Origin: Ramlibacter sp.
GTDB taxonomy: Bacteria; Pseudomonadota; Gammaproteobacteria; Burkholderiales; Burkholderiaceae_C
Assembly (NCBI RefSeq): GCF_028291745.1
Contig: NZ_JAQGNQ010000056.1
Span: 62,001-126,000, forward strand
Direction: 5' to 3'
DNA length: 64,000 bases
The notes below the pieces were generated by a model. That model was not told where the DNA came from. It ran no database searches and was given only the letters and a program-made list of their open reading frames with translations. The translations under genes and the position numbers were made by a program. Shown one piece after another: positions 17,324 through 27,020 of this stretch. Within the stretch, counting starts at the first letter, position 1, and every line of letters starts with the position of its first letter.

Positions 17324-19536
17324 GTGAGCAGGTCCTCGATCCGGATCGGCAGTTCGCGGACGCGAACGCCGGTCGCGTGGTACACGGCGTTCGCGATGGC
17401 GGCGGCGGTGCCGGCGAGTCCGATCTCACCGATACCGCGCGCACCCAGTTCGTTCAGCCGGGTGTCGGGGTATTCCAGGAAATGAACCTCCAGCGCGGGC
17501 ACGTCGGCGTTGGCGGCGACGATGTAGTCCGCGAGGTTGGCGTTGATCGGCCCGCCGCTGCGCGGCTCGTAGGAAGTCTCTTCGAAGAGGGCCATGCCTA
17601 TGCCCATGACCACCGCGCCTTCGATCTGGTTGCGACCGGTGAGCGGATTCACGATCCGGCCGGCGTCGATCACCGAGAGCACGCGGCTCACGCGCAGTCG
17701 CGCAATCTCCGGTTGCCAGGTCACTTCGACGAAGTGCGCGCCGAAGGAGTGGCTCGAGAACTCCGGCTTGCCGGTTCCGAACGCGCCCCGGCCCTCGGAG
17801 CTGCCGGAGCCGGACACCGTATCGACCCCAGCACGCCGCAGCAGCTCCGCAAACGCCATGCCGCTCGCCGGCGGCTCGCCGCTCGGATGCACCCGGCCCT
17901 CGGTGTACGCGAGAGGGGAGCCCCTGCGGCCCGCCAATTTCAAGCCAGGTGCACGCGAGCCCAGCTCCAGCAGCGCGTCGATCGCCTTGGCCGCCGCCGC
18001 CAGGACGGCGGGTATCACGGCGGCCGTCGCCCCGGATCCACCGGACAGCGGACCCGGCGGCAAGCGCGTGTCCCCGAGCACGACCTCCACGCTGGCCAGC
18101 GGCAGACCCAGGCTCTCGGCCGTCAGCTGCGCCAGGATCGTGTAGCTGCCGGTGCCGATGTCCTGCGTGGCGCAGAACACCCGCGCGGTGCCGTCCATGC
18201 GCAATTCGACGGTCGCGGCGCAGGGAAAGCGCGCGGCTTGCCAGGAACAGCCGGCCATTCCCCATCCCAGCGTCAAGCCATCGCGCTGCATGGCACCCAC
18301 GCGCGGGTCGCGCTGCGACCAGCCGAACTTCTCCGCGCCTGTGGCCAGGCACTCCTTCAGGTGGCGCGAGGAAAAGGGAAGCTGCAATCCTTCGTCGATC
18401 TGCGGCTCGTTCGACAGACGCAACTGCACCGGGTCGATGCCGAGCTTCCAGGCAAGCTCGTCGAGCGCGGACTCGGTCGCCCAGAGGCCCGGCACCGCGC
18501 CGGGTCCGCGCATCGAAGTGGCGGAGCCCACGTTGCGGCGCGCCAGTGCGGAGGTGATGCGCAGGTTGGGCACGCTGTACATCTGGGGCGTGGCCTCGCC
18601 GCAGTTCTCCCGGTAGTCGTCCAGCATGGATGCATGGTTCACCCAGTCCTGCCGCAGTGAGGTCAGCTTGCCCTCGCGCGTGGCACCCAGCCGGATGCGC
18701 TGCTCGATCCGCGGTCGATGGCCCACGGTCTGGAACATCATGCGGCGGCTGACCACCAGCTTCACCGGTCGCCCCAGCTGCCGCGCTGCAGCCGCCGCCA
18801 GCGCGGACTGCGTCCAGGGCCAGAGCTTGCCGCCGAAGCCCGAACCCAGGAATTTGGTGATGACCCGAACGTTCTCCCTCGGCACGCCCAGCATCTGCGC
18901 CAGCACGTTGCGGTGGTTGACCACCCCCTGCGAGGTTTCGTACAGCGTGTAGTTCGTCCCGTCCCACAGGGCGACGGACGCGTGCAGTTCGATCGGGTTG
19001 TGCGTCTCGGGCGGCAGGCCATAGGTCTGGTCCACCTGCACTTGCGCCGCGTCGAAGGCGCTCGCGGCATCCCCGCGCTCGCTCTCCACCCGGTGCTTGG
19101 TCTCCGGCGCCAGCTGCGGCGCCACGTTCGGCGCACGCTCGCGGTACGCGACCCGCACCGCCTCCGCGGCCGCCACTGCCTGCTCGTAGGTGTCGGCGAC
19201 GGCCAGCGCCACGTACTGCCCGTAGTAGCGGATGACGTCGTCTTCCAGCGGAGCACGGATCTCGTCGAGGCGAACCATGTCCGCGCCGAATTCACGATTC
19301 GCCGTCGCCCGGAACAGCGGACCGATGTTCGCGCGCTCGAGGATGGCCTGCACGCCCGGCATCTTCGCGGCGCTGCTCGTGTCGATCTCGCGGATCTCGC
19401 CGTTGGCGATGGTGCTGCAGACCGGCACCGCGTACAGCATGCCGGGGAAGCGATGGTCCGAGGTGTAGCGCGCCTGGCCGCTCACCTTCAGCGGGCCTTC
19501 GACGCGGGGCTGCTCCTTGCCGATGTGGGACATCAT
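17320..19536 (-). CDS. paoC: Aldehyde oxidoreductase molybdopterin-binding subunit (PaoC-like)
   Basis: 738 residues of the xanthine-dehydrogenase large-subunit family. Visible landmarks are the hammerhead start [19 protein letters not shown], the Moco-binding [13 protein letters not shown] and [10 protein letters not shown] segments, and the C-terminal catalytic Glu in [12 protein letters not shown]. No Tat signal is visible. It ends the seven-gene run and overlaps the FAD subunit by four bases. PaoABC-type enzymes oxidise aromatic and other aldehydes to acids; the exact substrate here is not known. Confidence 0.92.
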   Translation of the reverse strand: MMSHIGKEQPRVEGPLKVSGQARYTSDHRFPGMLYAVPVCSTIANGEIREIDTSSAAKMPGVQAILERANIGPLFRATANREFGADMVRLDEIRAPLEDDVIRYYGQYVALAVADTYEQAVAAAEAVRVAYRERAPNVAPQLAPETKHRVESERGDAASAFDAAQVQVDQTYGLPPETHNPIELHASVALWDGTNYTLYETSQGVVNHRNVLAQMLGVPRENVRVITKFLGSGFGGKLWPWTQSALAAAAARQLGRPVKLVVSRRMMFQTVGHRPRIEQRIRLGATREGKLTSLRQDWVNHASMLDDYRENCGEATPQMYSVPNLRITSALARRNVGSATSMRGPGAVPGLWATESALDELAWKLGIDPVQLRLSNEPQIDEGLQLPFSSRHLKECLATGAEKFGWSQRDPRVGAMQRDGLTLGWGMAGCSWQAARFPCAATVELRMDGTARVFCATQDIGTGSYTILAQLTAESLGLPLASVEVVLGDTRLPPGPLSGGSGATAAVIPAVLAAAAKAIDALLELGSRAPGLKLAGRRGSPLAYTEGRVHPSGEPPASGMAFAELLRRAGVDTVSGSGSSEGRGAFGTGKPEFSSHSFGAHFVEVTWQPEIARLRVSRVLSVIDAGRIVNPLTGRNQIEGAVVMGIGMALFEETSYEPRSGGPINANLADYIVAANADVPALEVHFLEYPDTRLNELGARGIGEIGLAGTAAAIANAVYHATGVRVRELPIRIEDLLT

Positions 19537-20531
19537 TGGGTCACCTCCTTGAGCGCATGCACCAGGCAGCGACGGGCCAGTTCCACCTTGAAGCCGTTCT
19601 CGCTGCTGGGCCTGGCGTCGCGCAACACGGCGTCTGCTGCCCGTTGAAATGCCGGCTCCCAGGCCTGCGCGCCGACCAGCAGGGCCTCGGCCTCGGTCGA
19701 TCGCCAGGGCCTGGTGCCGACGCCGCCCATGGCGATGCGGGCGCGCGCGATCTTGTCACCTTCGAGCTTGACCACCACGGCGGCCGACGCGAGCGCGAAT
19801 TCGTAGGAAGCGCGGTCGCGCAGCTTGAGATAGCAGGATCGGCTGCCGGGCACGGGAGGCGGCAAGCTCACGTGCGTGATCAGGTCGCCCGGCTCCAGCA
19901 CCGTCTCGATGTGCGGAGTGCTGCCGGGAAGAAGGTGGAACTCCGCGATCGGAATTTGCCGCGCCCCCCGCGAACCTTCCACGTGGATCGTCGCTTCGAG
20001 CGCCGCCAGCGCCACGTTCATGTCGGACGGATTGGTGGCGATGCAGTGCTCGCTGGTACCGAGGATGGCGAGCGTGCGGTTCGCGCCCTCCATGGCGGCG
20101 CAACCGCTGCCAGGCTCACGCTTGTTGCAGGGATAGGCTGTGTCGCGGAAGTACATGCAGCGCGTGCGCTGCAGCAGGTTGCCGCCGGTGGTGGCCATGT
20201 TGCGCAGCTGTCCCGATGCACCGGCGAGGATCGCCTGCGAGAGCACCGGAAAATCGCTGCGCACGAGGGGATGGTTCGCGAGATCCGAATTGCGCACCAT
20301 CGCCCCCAGCACCAGGCCGCCGTCCCGCTGCCGCTCGATGCGGTCAAGCGGCAGCCGGCTGATGTCGACGATCAGCGCCGGCCGTTCGACATTGAGCTTC
20401 ATCAGGTCGAGCAAGGTGGTGCCGCCGGCGACGAACCGCACGGTGGCCCCTTGCTGCGCGGTGCTGGATCGCGCTGCGGCGGCGATCGCGGCGTGGGTGT
20501 CCCGCGCCGGGAGGAATTCGAAGGCTTGCAT
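19533..20531 (-). CDS. paoB: FAD-binding subunit of aldehyde oxidoreductase (PaoB-like)
   Basis: 332 residues. The FAD pyrophosphate loop ([13 protein letters not shown]) and the second flavin motif [13 protein letters not shown] match the XDH medium subunit. The insertion after it contains Cys residues in [11 protein letters not shown] and GSGCAA, as in PaoB, where an extra [4Fe-4S] cluster is bound; this supports the PaoABC type over ordinary XDH. It overlaps paoC by ATGA and follows the 2Fe-2S gene by 13 bases. Confidence 0.92.
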   Translation of the reverse strand: MQAFEFLPARDTHAAIAAAARSSTAQQGATVRFVAGGTTLLDLMKLNVERPALIVDISRLPLDRIERQRDGGLVLGAMVRNSDLANHPLVRSDFPVLSQAILAGASGQLRNMATTGGNLLQRTRCMYFRDTAYPCNKREPGSGCAAMEGANRTLAILGTSEHCIATNPSDMNVALAALEATIHVEGSRGARQIPIAEFHLLPGSTPHIETVLEPGDLITHVSLPPPVPGSRSCYLKLRDRASYEFALASAAVVVKLEGDKIARARIAMGGVGTRPWRSTEAEALLVGAQAWEPAFQRAADAVLRDARPSSENGFKVELARRCLVHALKEVTQ

Positions 20532-20544
20532 GGGGGCTCCCGGA

Positions 20545-21051
20545 TCAGGCTTTGCCGCGGACTTGCTGGATCGCCGCGACGATCCGGGGATACGCGCCGC
20601 ATCGGCAGATGTTGCCGCTCATGCACTCGCGCACGTCGGCGTCTTCCGGCCCGCAGGGCTCCTGCAGGAGCGCAAGCGCCGACATGATCTGGCCCGACGT
20701 GCAGTAGCCGCACTGGTAAGCGTCGTGGACGACGAAAGCCGCCTGCATGGCATGCAGGGCGCCCGCTTGACCGATGCCTTCGACGGTCGTGATCTCGTCG
20801 CCCTGATGCATCACGGCGAGGGTGAGGCACGCGTTCACGCGCCGGCCGTTGACGTGCACGGTGCAGGAGCCGCACTGCCCGTGGTCGCACCCCTTCTTCG
20901 TGCCGGTGAGCAGGAGTGATTCACGCAGGCAGTCGAGGAGACTCGTTCGCGGATCGACGCGCAACTGGTGCTCGGCTCCGTTGATGCGCAAGCGAATGGG
21001 CACGGCGCCGTCGGCGACCGCTCCCGGCGGGGTGTTTTCAATGGAGTTCAT
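20545..21051 (-). CDS. paoA: 2x[2Fe-2S] subunit of aldehyde oxidoreductase (PaoA-like)
   Basis: 168 residues. Cluster ligands Cys55, 60, 63, 75 and Cys114, 117, 149, 151 are all present. E. coli PaoA carries a Tat signal that exports the PaoABC complex; this protein begins with about 18 non-hydrophobic residues and has no twin-arginine motif, so the complex is predicted to stay in the cytoplasm unless another subunit carries it. The ATG overlaps the stop of the upstream DUF1275 gene by four bases. Confidence 0.92.
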   Translation of the reverse strand: MNSIENTPPGAVADGAVPIRLRINGAEHQLRVDPRTSLLDCLRESLLLTGTKKGCDHGQCGSCTVHVNGRRVNACLTLAVMHQGDEITTVEGIGQAGALHAMQAAFVVHDAYQCGYCTSGQIMSALALLQEPCGPEDADVRECMSGNICRCGAYPRIVAAIQQVRGKA

Positions 21052-21776
21052 GGTGTCTGCCTGGCAGTGTTGTCGACGGGGAGCTGTGGCCGGGCGAGGG
21101 TCCACGCTGCTTGGGAGAACCAGTACCTGCCGCTCGCCATCGCGGTGGCCAGGAGCATGGCCAATGCGAGCGCGAGCACGACGCCGGCCCCCGCATGAAT
21201 GGCGAGCAGTGCGCCGACCGCGGCGCCGAGAAACATGGTTCCGGTGGACAGGAGGCGGCGGCCCGGGCGAGGGGTTTTTCCGCCCGGCAAGGCCGCGTCC
21301 GATGCGAGGGCCGTCAGCGTCATGGTGAGCACGGTCGTCGTCAAGTCCGGCACACCGAGCCGGCGCACGGTCGCATTCTGCAAGCCCATCGCAAGCGCCA
21401 GCAGCACGATGAGCGCATAGCGCAGCGGGGCGACCGGGCTCGGACTCCGGACGACGACCAGGGCCAGTGCGCCTGCGACCAGACAGACCTGCAAGGCCGA
21501 TGAAACGGCGAGCAGCCTGCCGCGATGTTCTCCCGTGCCCGCGCCGATCACCCCCGCCGAGAAGGCTCCCGCGAGGAAGGCGGCGAGCGACCAGAGCGAC
21601 GGCGGGATCGAGAGGTCGGGGGAGTTGGCGACCGCGAATCCCAGGAACACGACATTGCCCGTCATGTTCGCCACGAACACGCGCCCCAGCGCGAGATAGC
21701 TCACTGCATCGACCAGGCCGGTCACCCCGGTGAGCACGATCAACAGCAAGGGCAAGGGGCCGTCGCGCTCGGTCAT
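21048..21776 (-). CDS. DUF1275 (YoaK-like) membrane protein
   Basis: 242 residues with about six hydrophobic helices and the family signature LTGVTGLVDAVSYLALGRVFVANMTGNVVFLG near the N-terminus. DUF1275 proteins are inner-membrane proteins of unknown function. It is embedded between the triheme cytochrome (ATGA overlap upstream) and paoA (ATGA overlap downstream), which ties its translation tightly to both oxidation systems. A transporter for the oxidised product or the intermediate is a reasonable guess from this context only. Confidence 0.9.
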   Translation of the reverse strand: MTERDGPLPLLLIVLTGVTGLVDAVSYLALGRVFVANMTGNVVFLGFAVANSPDLSIPPSLWSLAAFLAGAFSAGVIGAGTGEHRGRLLAVSSALQVCLVAGALALVVVRSPSPVAPLRYALIVLLALAMGLQNATVRRLGVPDLTTTVLTMTLTALASDAALPGGKTPRPGRRLLSTGTMFLGAAVGALLAIHAGAGVVLALALAMLLATAMASGRYWFSQAAWTLARPQLPVDNTARQTP

Positions 21777-23119
21777 CGCGTGGGGCCATTGGCAGTAGTG
21801 GCCCGGCGCAGCCTGGCCACCGCGGCGGCGTCCACGGCAGGCGCCTTGTTGCCCCAGCTCGATCGGATGAAGGTGAGGACATCGCTCACCTGCTCGTCGC
21901 TCACGCGTTCGCGGAACGGGGGCATCGCGAAGGACGTGGGCGCCTGGCCGGTCGGCGGCATCGTCGCGCCGTTCAACACGATGTCGATCAGCGAACTGGG
22001 ATCGGCGCTGTTCACCACCGGATTGCCGGCCAGGGCCGGGAAGGTTTCGGCGTAACCTTTCCCCGAGGACTGGTGGCAGGCCGCGCAGTTGTTCAGGTAG
22101 TCCAGGCTGCCCCGCGTCGAAGCGTTGCCGGAGCTCAGGGCCGCTGCCGCCGTGGCGTCATAGGCGAAGCCTCCACCCGCGCCGGAGGGCGGCAGGGATT
22201 TCAGGTAGTGGGCGATCGCGCGCAGATCCTCCAGGCGCATGAACTGGGTGCTGTGGCTGACAACGTCCGCCATTGCGCCGAACACTGCCGTGCCGGAGTT
22301 GCGGCCGGCCTGGAGCAGGCGAATGACGTCCTCCTCGCTGAAGCGGCCCAGTCCGTTGCGATCGTCGCCGCGCAGGTTGCTGGCGAAGTAACGATCCACG
22401 CGAGCGCCGGAGAGGTAGGCCGGCCCGCCAGCGTCGGTCAGCGCCTTCTCCTCGAATGCGTAACCACGGGGCGTGTGGCAGGCACCGCAATGACCGAGCC
22501 CCTCCACCAGGTAGGCACCGCGCGCGAGGAGCGCGCCGCCAGCGGCGGGCAAGGCTGCGGGAACCGAGGGCGCGAACGCCCAGCGCCACCAGGTCAAAGG
22601 CCAGTCCAGCGACAAGGGCCAGGGAATGTCCGCCTTCCGGTCCACCTGCGCGACCGGCGCGACGCCGTTCATGAAATAGGCGTAGAGCGCCGCGATGTCG
22701 GGATCGCTGGTCCGCGCATAGGAGGGAAACGGCATCGCCGGATAGAGGGTGCTGCCGTCCGGCCGGATCCCGCGGCGCACCGCGCGCTCGAAATCGCCAA
22801 GGCTGTAGCGCCCGATGCCGGTCGCCTGGTCCGGCGTGACGTTCGAGCTGTACACCACACCGACGGGCGTGGCGATCGCCAAGCCCCCGGCCAGGGGCTT
22901 GCCGCCGGCGGCGGTGTGGCAAGCGGCGCAATCGCCGACGGTCGCCAGGTAGGCGCCGCGAGCGATCAACTCACGGGTGGGACCGGGGGCGAGCGTTTGC
23001 GTCCGGTCGCCGCCCCGGCTCCCGAAGACCGCCGTCGCGAGCCAGGCGGCGAAAACGCACAGCACCGCGAGCGCCAGCAGGCCGACAAGGACGCGAGAAG
23101 GAGTGAACTTGACAGCCAT
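21773..23119 (-). CDS. Triheme cytochrome c subunit of membrane dehydrogenase
   Basis: 448 residues with an N-terminal hydrophobic segment (about 10-32) acting as signal/anchor. Three haem c sites: CAACH (about 64-68), CGACH (about 211-215), CAACH (about 345-349). This layout matches the cytochrome subunit of membrane-bound alcohol, gluconate, sorbitol and FAD-glucose dehydrogenases, which passes electrons from the flavoprotein to ubiquinone or another cytochrome. It follows the GMC flavoprotein by 9 bases and overlaps the DUF1275 gene. Confidence 0.94.
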   Translation of the reverse strand: MAVKFTPSRVLVGLLALAVLCVFAAWLATAVFGSRGGDRTQTLAPGPTRELIARGAYLATVGDCAACHTAAGGKPLAGGLAIATPVGVVYSSNVTPDQATGIGRYSLGDFERAVRRGIRPDGSTLYPAMPFPSYARTSDPDIAALYAYFMNGVAPVAQVDRKADIPWPLSLDWPLTWWRWAFAPSVPAALPAAGGALLARGAYLVEGLGHCGACHTPRGYAFEEKALTDAGGPAYLSGARVDRYFASNLRGDDRNGLGRFSEEDVIRLLQAGRNSGTAVFGAMADVVSHSTQFMRLEDLRAIAHYLKSLPPSGAGGGFAYDATAAAALSSGNASTRGSLDYLNNCAACHQSSGKGYAETFPALAGNPVVNSADPSSLIDIVLNGATMPPTGQAPTSFAMPPFRERVSDEQVSDVLTFIRSSWGNKAPAVDAAAVARLRRATTANGPTR

Positions 23120-23128
23120 CCCGCGCTC

Positions 23129-24907
23129 CTAGGCGGCCACCAGGGGGCCGGGGTTCTTCAGGTATTTCGTCCTGATCGCGTCGGCGGCAAAGTACGCCAG
23201 GGCCCCGACCAGGCCGGTCGGGTTGTAGCCGATGTTCTGCGGAAAGGCGGAGGAGCCCATGACGAACAGGTTGGGCACGTCCCAGGACTGCAGGTAGCGG
23301 TTGAGCGCGCTGGTCGCCGGGTCCGCGCCGGTGATCACTCCCCCGGTCGTGTGGGTCGTCTGGTATTGGCGGACATTGAAATGGTCACCCTGCTGCCGGA
23401 TCAGCGTCGACTTCGCGTTCGGCTTCATCCGGTCCACGATCTCGAGCGCCCGATCGGTGAGATAGCGGGTCATGCGGTATTCGTTCTCGTGCCAGTCGAA
23501 GGTCATGCGCAGCAGCGGCTGGCCGAGGGAGTCGTGGTAGGTCGGGTCGAGGTCGAGGTAGGCGTCCCGGTACGACATCACCGAGCCATGGGTCACCACG
23601 TTGGTGGTGTGCAGGTAACTCTCCTTCGCGGCACGCTTCCACGCGGCGCCCCAGCCCGGGGTGCCGGGGGGCACCGCGAGCTGCTGGATGGGCCGCCCTC
23701 CGGTCTGCCCGCCGATGATGTAGCCACCGCCCACGAAGCCGAGCGGCCCGTGGTCGAAGTGATCCGAGTTGAACTCGTCGACGATCTGCGAGCCGCCCGA
23801 TCCGGCGGCGATGAAGGGATTGATCGCGACGTCGTTGCCGAAGAACACCGAGGTCGCACTCATCATCTGGTAGGCGAAGTTCTTGCCGATGACGCCCTTG
23901 CCCGTCTGCGGGTCGTACGGCTTGCCGATGCCCGAGAGCAGCATCGTGCGCACGTTGTTGATCTGGAACGAGGCCAGGATGACCAGCCCCGCGGGCTGGA
24001 AGATTTCGGCGCCGGAGGAATCGACGTAGGTGACACCGATGGCGCGCTTGCCGCTTGCATCGAGCTTGATCCTGGTGACATGGCTCTGCGTGCGCAGCGT
24101 GAAATTCGGCAACCGTCTCAGCGCCGGCAGGATGGTCGTCTGCGGCGATCCCTTCGAATACAGGAAGCAGCCGAAGCGCTCGCAGAAGCCGCACAGGTTG
24201 CAGGGTCCCAGCCGCACGCCGTACGGGTTCGTGAAGGGCTGCGAGCAGTTGGCGCTCGGTTGCGGGAACGGGTGGTGGCCAAGCTCCCGGGCAGCCTTGG
24301 CGAACAGGATCGCGGCCTGGGTATCCGCGACCGGTGGCGTGGGGAACGCCCGCGAGCGCCTTCCTTCATGCGGATTGCCCCCCGGCAGGGGCTTTCCGTC
24401 CAGGTTGCCCGCCTGGCCGGAGGTGCCATTCAGGTACTCGAACCGGTCGAAGTACGGCTCCAGCTCGTCGTACGTGACGTCGTAGTCCTGGATCGTCATG
24501 TCCTTCGGCAGGAACTTGCTGCCGTAGCGTTCGACGTTCCTCGTACGGAACTTCAGGTCCTCGGGTGAAGGGCGGTAAAGCTGGCCGTTCCAGTGGAGTC
24601 CGGCGCCGCCGACGTGGTCCGGCAGCAGGAAGGCGTTGTACTGGCGATAGGGAACGGCCACGTCGGCGCCGCGGTGCCGCACGGTGACCGTCTCCAGCGA
24701 CAGCTTGCGAAACAGATCGCCGCGCACCGCGTACTTCAACTCGTCGGCGGCCTTGGGATAGGTGAAGTCCGGCGAGGTATCGCGGTTGTGTCCCCGCTCC
24801 AGGGCCACCACCTCGAGTCCGTCCCGCGCGAGCTCCATGCTGAGGATGGCTCCGGTCCACCCGAGGCCGATCACCACGACATCGGCTGCCTTCATGGTGG
24901 TGCTCAC
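23129..24907 (-). CDS. GMC-family flavoprotein dehydrogenase, catalytic subunit (gluconate/sorbitol/glucose DH type)
   Basis: 592 residues. The FAD Rossmann motif VIGLGWTGAILS is at the N-terminus, GGAGLHWNGQLYRPS is the GMC signature, and the C-terminal half has THTTGGVITG and NIGYNPTGLVGA. A Cys-rich segment CNLCGFCERFGC matches the 3Fe-4S cluster motif known in three-subunit FAD-dependent glucose dehydrogenase. There is no signal peptide; the small subunit just upstream has a Tat signal and probably carries this subunit to the periplasm. The substrate cannot be assigned. Confidence 0.92.
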   Translation of the reverse strand: MSTTMKAADVVVIGLGWTGAILSMELARDGLEVVALERGHNRDTSPDFTYPKAADELKYAVRGDLFRKLSLETVTVRHRGADVAVPYRQYNAFLLPDHVGGAGLHWNGQLYRPSPEDLKFRTRNVERYGSKFLPKDMTIQDYDVTYDELEPYFDRFEYLNGTSGQAGNLDGKPLPGGNPHEGRRSRAFPTPPVADTQAAILFAKAARELGHHPFPQPSANCSQPFTNPYGVRLGPCNLCGFCERFGCFLYSKGSPQTTILPALRRLPNFTLRTQSHVTRIKLDASGKRAIGVTYVDSSGAEIFQPAGLVILASFQINNVRTMLLSGIGKPYDPQTGKGVIGKNFAYQMMSATSVFFGNDVAINPFIAAGSGGSQIVDEFNSDHFDHGPLGFVGGGYIIGGQTGGRPIQQLAVPPGTPGWGAAWKRAAKESYLHTTNVVTHGSVMSYRDAYLDLDPTYHDSLGQPLLRMTFDWHENEYRMTRYLTDRALEIVDRMKPNAKSTLIRQQGDHFNVRQYQTTHTTGGVITGADPATSALNRYLQSWDVPNLFVMGSSAFPQNIGYNPTGLVGALAYFAADAIRTKYLKNPGPLVAA

Positions 24908-24911
24908 GGCT

Positions 24912-25622
24912 TCAACCCTTGCCGCCGCGGATGGAGACCGGGCCGAGCGGGTAGACCTGGCCGGGCCTGGCAGACCAGTCCTTGAAGTCCGCGCGTGCGC
25001 CCGGAAAGCCGATCATCTTCCAGCCGCCCATGGCGCGGTTGCCGCCGTACATGGGATCGGCGAAGTACCCCTCCCGGGTATTCGCCAGGAGCTGGATGAA
25101 GAACTCGGAAGCCCTGGTGCTGGCAAGCGGGATCGCGTTCTTCTCCAGCGCCGAGAGCACCACGTCCTGCATCGCAGCGGGGAGATCGGCGAAATCCTTG
25201 TCGTGGGCCTGCCGGCATGCGAGGTTGATCTCGGCGATCGCCACCCGGTAGAAATCGCGCGGCGAGTAGCGCAGCTGGTAGCCCAGGGTGGCGTCCGCCT
25301 CGGGGTGGAACGGGCCCTGCAGGTACCACAGGCCGCCGTGGCCATACTCGGTTTCCATCTGCCGGTCGATGAATTCGGGCACGTTCAGGTCGACCGCGCC
25401 AGGACCGTGTTCGTCGGACGGAATCAGCCGATCGGTCGCGGCGTTGATGAACGCCCATTCGGCCGGCGTGAAATAGACCGGCTCGTAGGCCTCACTGCGC
25501 GCGGGGCGTGCCGCGGCGGCGGGCGGGGAAAGCAGGCTGGCTTCGCCTGCCAGCAGCAGGGCGGCGGGAACGGCTGCTGCTCCCTTGAGGAATTTCCTGC
25601 GATCTTCGGGTCCGGTAGTCAT
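24912..25622 (-). CDS. Small (subunit 3 / gamma) subunit of GMC dehydrogenase, Tat-exported
   Basis: 236 residues with twin-arginine signal DRRKFLKGAA followed by a hydrophobic stretch and AAA-A cleavage region. The rest matches gluconate 2-dehydrogenase subunit 3 (FTPAEWAFINAATDRLIPSDEHGPGA near the start; GYFADPMYGGNRAMGGWKMIGFPGA near the end). It acts as the hitch-hiker/chaperone that exports the flavoprotein. It is the first gene of the run down to paoC, 4 bases before the catalytic subunit gene. Confidence 0.92.
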   Translation of the reverse strand: MTTGPEDRRKFLKGAAAVPAALLLAGEASLLSPPAAAARPARSEAYEPVYFTPAEWAFINAATDRLIPSDEHGPGAVDLNVPEFIDRQMETEYGHGGLWYLQGPFHPEADATLGYQLRYSPRDFYRVAIAEINLACRQAHDKDFADLPAAMQDVVLSALEKNAIPLASTRASEFFIQLLANTREGYFADPMYGGNRAMGGWKMIGFPGARADFKDWSARPGQVYPLGPVSIRGGKG

Positions 25623-25771
25623 CGGTGAGCTCCATGCAAGCCAGACCGCTGGCGATGGCGAGTGGCGAGGCGGCGAGTCCCCATTGAATGACCTGCGTGC
25701 TGTAGCAATGTTGCCGAAACCCGCGGCCCGGTCGCAACTGAAACGCCCAGGTGGCCGCTGCCTTGCGCACG

Positions 25772-26671
25772 CTACAGCTTCCGATCGATTGCGGCGCGCA
25801 GGGTATCCGCGCTGCGCTGCAGCGCCTGCTCCTCCGCCCCGGACAGTGCTGGGTGGAGCACCCGCTCGACCCCCCTGCGTCCCACGACGCTGGGCAGCGA
25901 CAGCGTGACGCCATAGGCAGGGCTGAAGGAGCCGACCGGGATCACCTCGCGTTCATCCTGCAGCACGATTTGCGCGATGCGCGCGCAGACCATGCCGATG
26001 CCGTACTGGCTCGCCCCGATGCCCTCGATGATGGCGATATTGGCGAAACGCACTTCGCGCTCCAGGCTTTCCCGCGACACGCCGCTCACCGGCATGCCGG
26101 CCACGCGCGCGGCGGACCACAGGAACACCTGCGACGTGCCGTGCTCGCCGAGCACCTGCGCTTCCACGGCCTCGGGCTTGAGCTGGAAATGCCGGGCCAG
26201 GTGGAAGCGAAAACGCAAGCTGTCCAGGAAGGTGCCGCTGCTCATGACGTGGCTGAAGCCGAACGCGCGGACCAGGTCCGCCAGCGGATCGGGAGGATCG
26301 GTCACGACGAGGATCACTGCCTGCCGGGCCACCGGGTAGAGGCGCGGCAGGATTTCGCGATAGACCTCCACGTTGCGGTCGAGCAGCCTCAAGCGTCCGG
26401 CCGCATCGCCGCGGTCGGTCGCGCCGCCGGCCTTCTCGTTCACGCCGGCGGTGATCATGATGAGCCGCGCGCCGGCGAGGTCCCGGTAGTCTCCAGCGCT
26501 GATCTCGACCGCCCCGGACAGGGCGGCGCCGTAGCGAAGATCGGTGGCCAGGCCCTCGGCGCGCTTGCGGTTCCGGTTCACCAGGACGATCTCGCTGGCG
26601 CAGGCGCGCAGCACGAGGGCGAAGGCGCAGGCGGAGCCAACCGCCCCGGCCCCGATCACCCCGACCTTCAT
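25772..26671 (-). CDS. Lactate/malate dehydrogenase family protein
   Basis: 299 residues. The NAD motif GAGAVGSACAFAL opens the protein. The active-site His is in GEHGTSQVFLWS, and GTFLDSLRFR matches the GTxLDSxRFR helix with the substrate Arg. The strand that normally reads TNPVD reads TDPPDP, so the conserved Asn that positions substrate is Asp here. The usual active-site loop Arg lies in the AAGRLRLLDRN segment. It is more like L-lactate than malate dehydrogenase, but the changed residue makes substrate uncertain. The ATG overlaps the stop of a small upstream frame (ATGA) and has no clear Shine-Dalgarno of its own. Confidence 0.83.
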   Translation of the reverse strand: MKVGVIGAGAVGSACAFALVLRACASEIVLVNRNRKRAEGLATDLRYGAALSGAVEISAGDYRDLAGARLIMITAGVNEKAGGATDRGDAAGRLRLLDRNVEVYREILPRLYPVARQAVILVVTDPPDPLADLVRAFGFSHVMSSGTFLDSLRFRFHLARHFQLKPEAVEAQVLGEHGTSQVFLWSAARVAGMPVSGVSRESLEREVRFANIAIIEGIGASQYGIGMVCARIAQIVLQDEREVIPVGSFSPAYGVTLSLPSVVGRRGVERVLHPALSGAEEQALQRSADTLRAAIDRKL

Positions 26672-26856
26672 GGATTCGCGGGCATGAGGCCCGCCTCCGT
26701 TGTCGTGCCCCAACAGCTGCAGGCGGCGCCCCGGCGGGAGTACTCGCCAAGCGGTGCGGGCACCTGCGCTATCGGCTGGCCGGCGGCGCGGTCTTCGGCG
26801 CCGACCCGCATGCGCGCGGCAGGGGCGAGGAAACTGCTGGGGATCGGGGTGATCAT
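26668..26856 (-). CDS. Possible 62-residue leader protein coupled to lactate/malate dehydrogenase
   Basis: Begins at an ATG preceded by CGGAGA (about 6 bases) and ends in a TGA that overlaps the dehydrogenase ATG by four bases, the coupling seen elsewhere in this genome. The protein has no recognised domain; it holds a GEYSRRGAACSCWG segment with two Cys. It may be a genuine small protein or only a coupling leader. The frame may also be chance in GC-rich DNA. Confidence 0.32.
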   Translation of the reverse strand: MITPIPSSFLAPAARMRVGAEDRAAGQPIAQVPAPLGEYSRRGAACSCWGTTTEAGLMPANP

Positions 26857-27020
26857 GAGTCATCTCCGTTGAACGGCTGCGATGACTCCAATCTCGATGG
26901 CCAGGGTTTCGCGCGCATGTCGAGCGTCGGGGCCTTTGGTGGCGGCTGTCACCGCATGACCGGCATCATGTTGTGATCGAGGTGCCGCGTGACTCCTCGA
27001 CGGGTGCCGCCCGGCAGCGG

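Noticed and set aside
22073..24568. Plus-strand frame of about 830 codons opposite cytochrome and GMC genes
   Set aside because: Antisense shadow: no recognisable motif, and the opposite strand has haem and FAD motifs.
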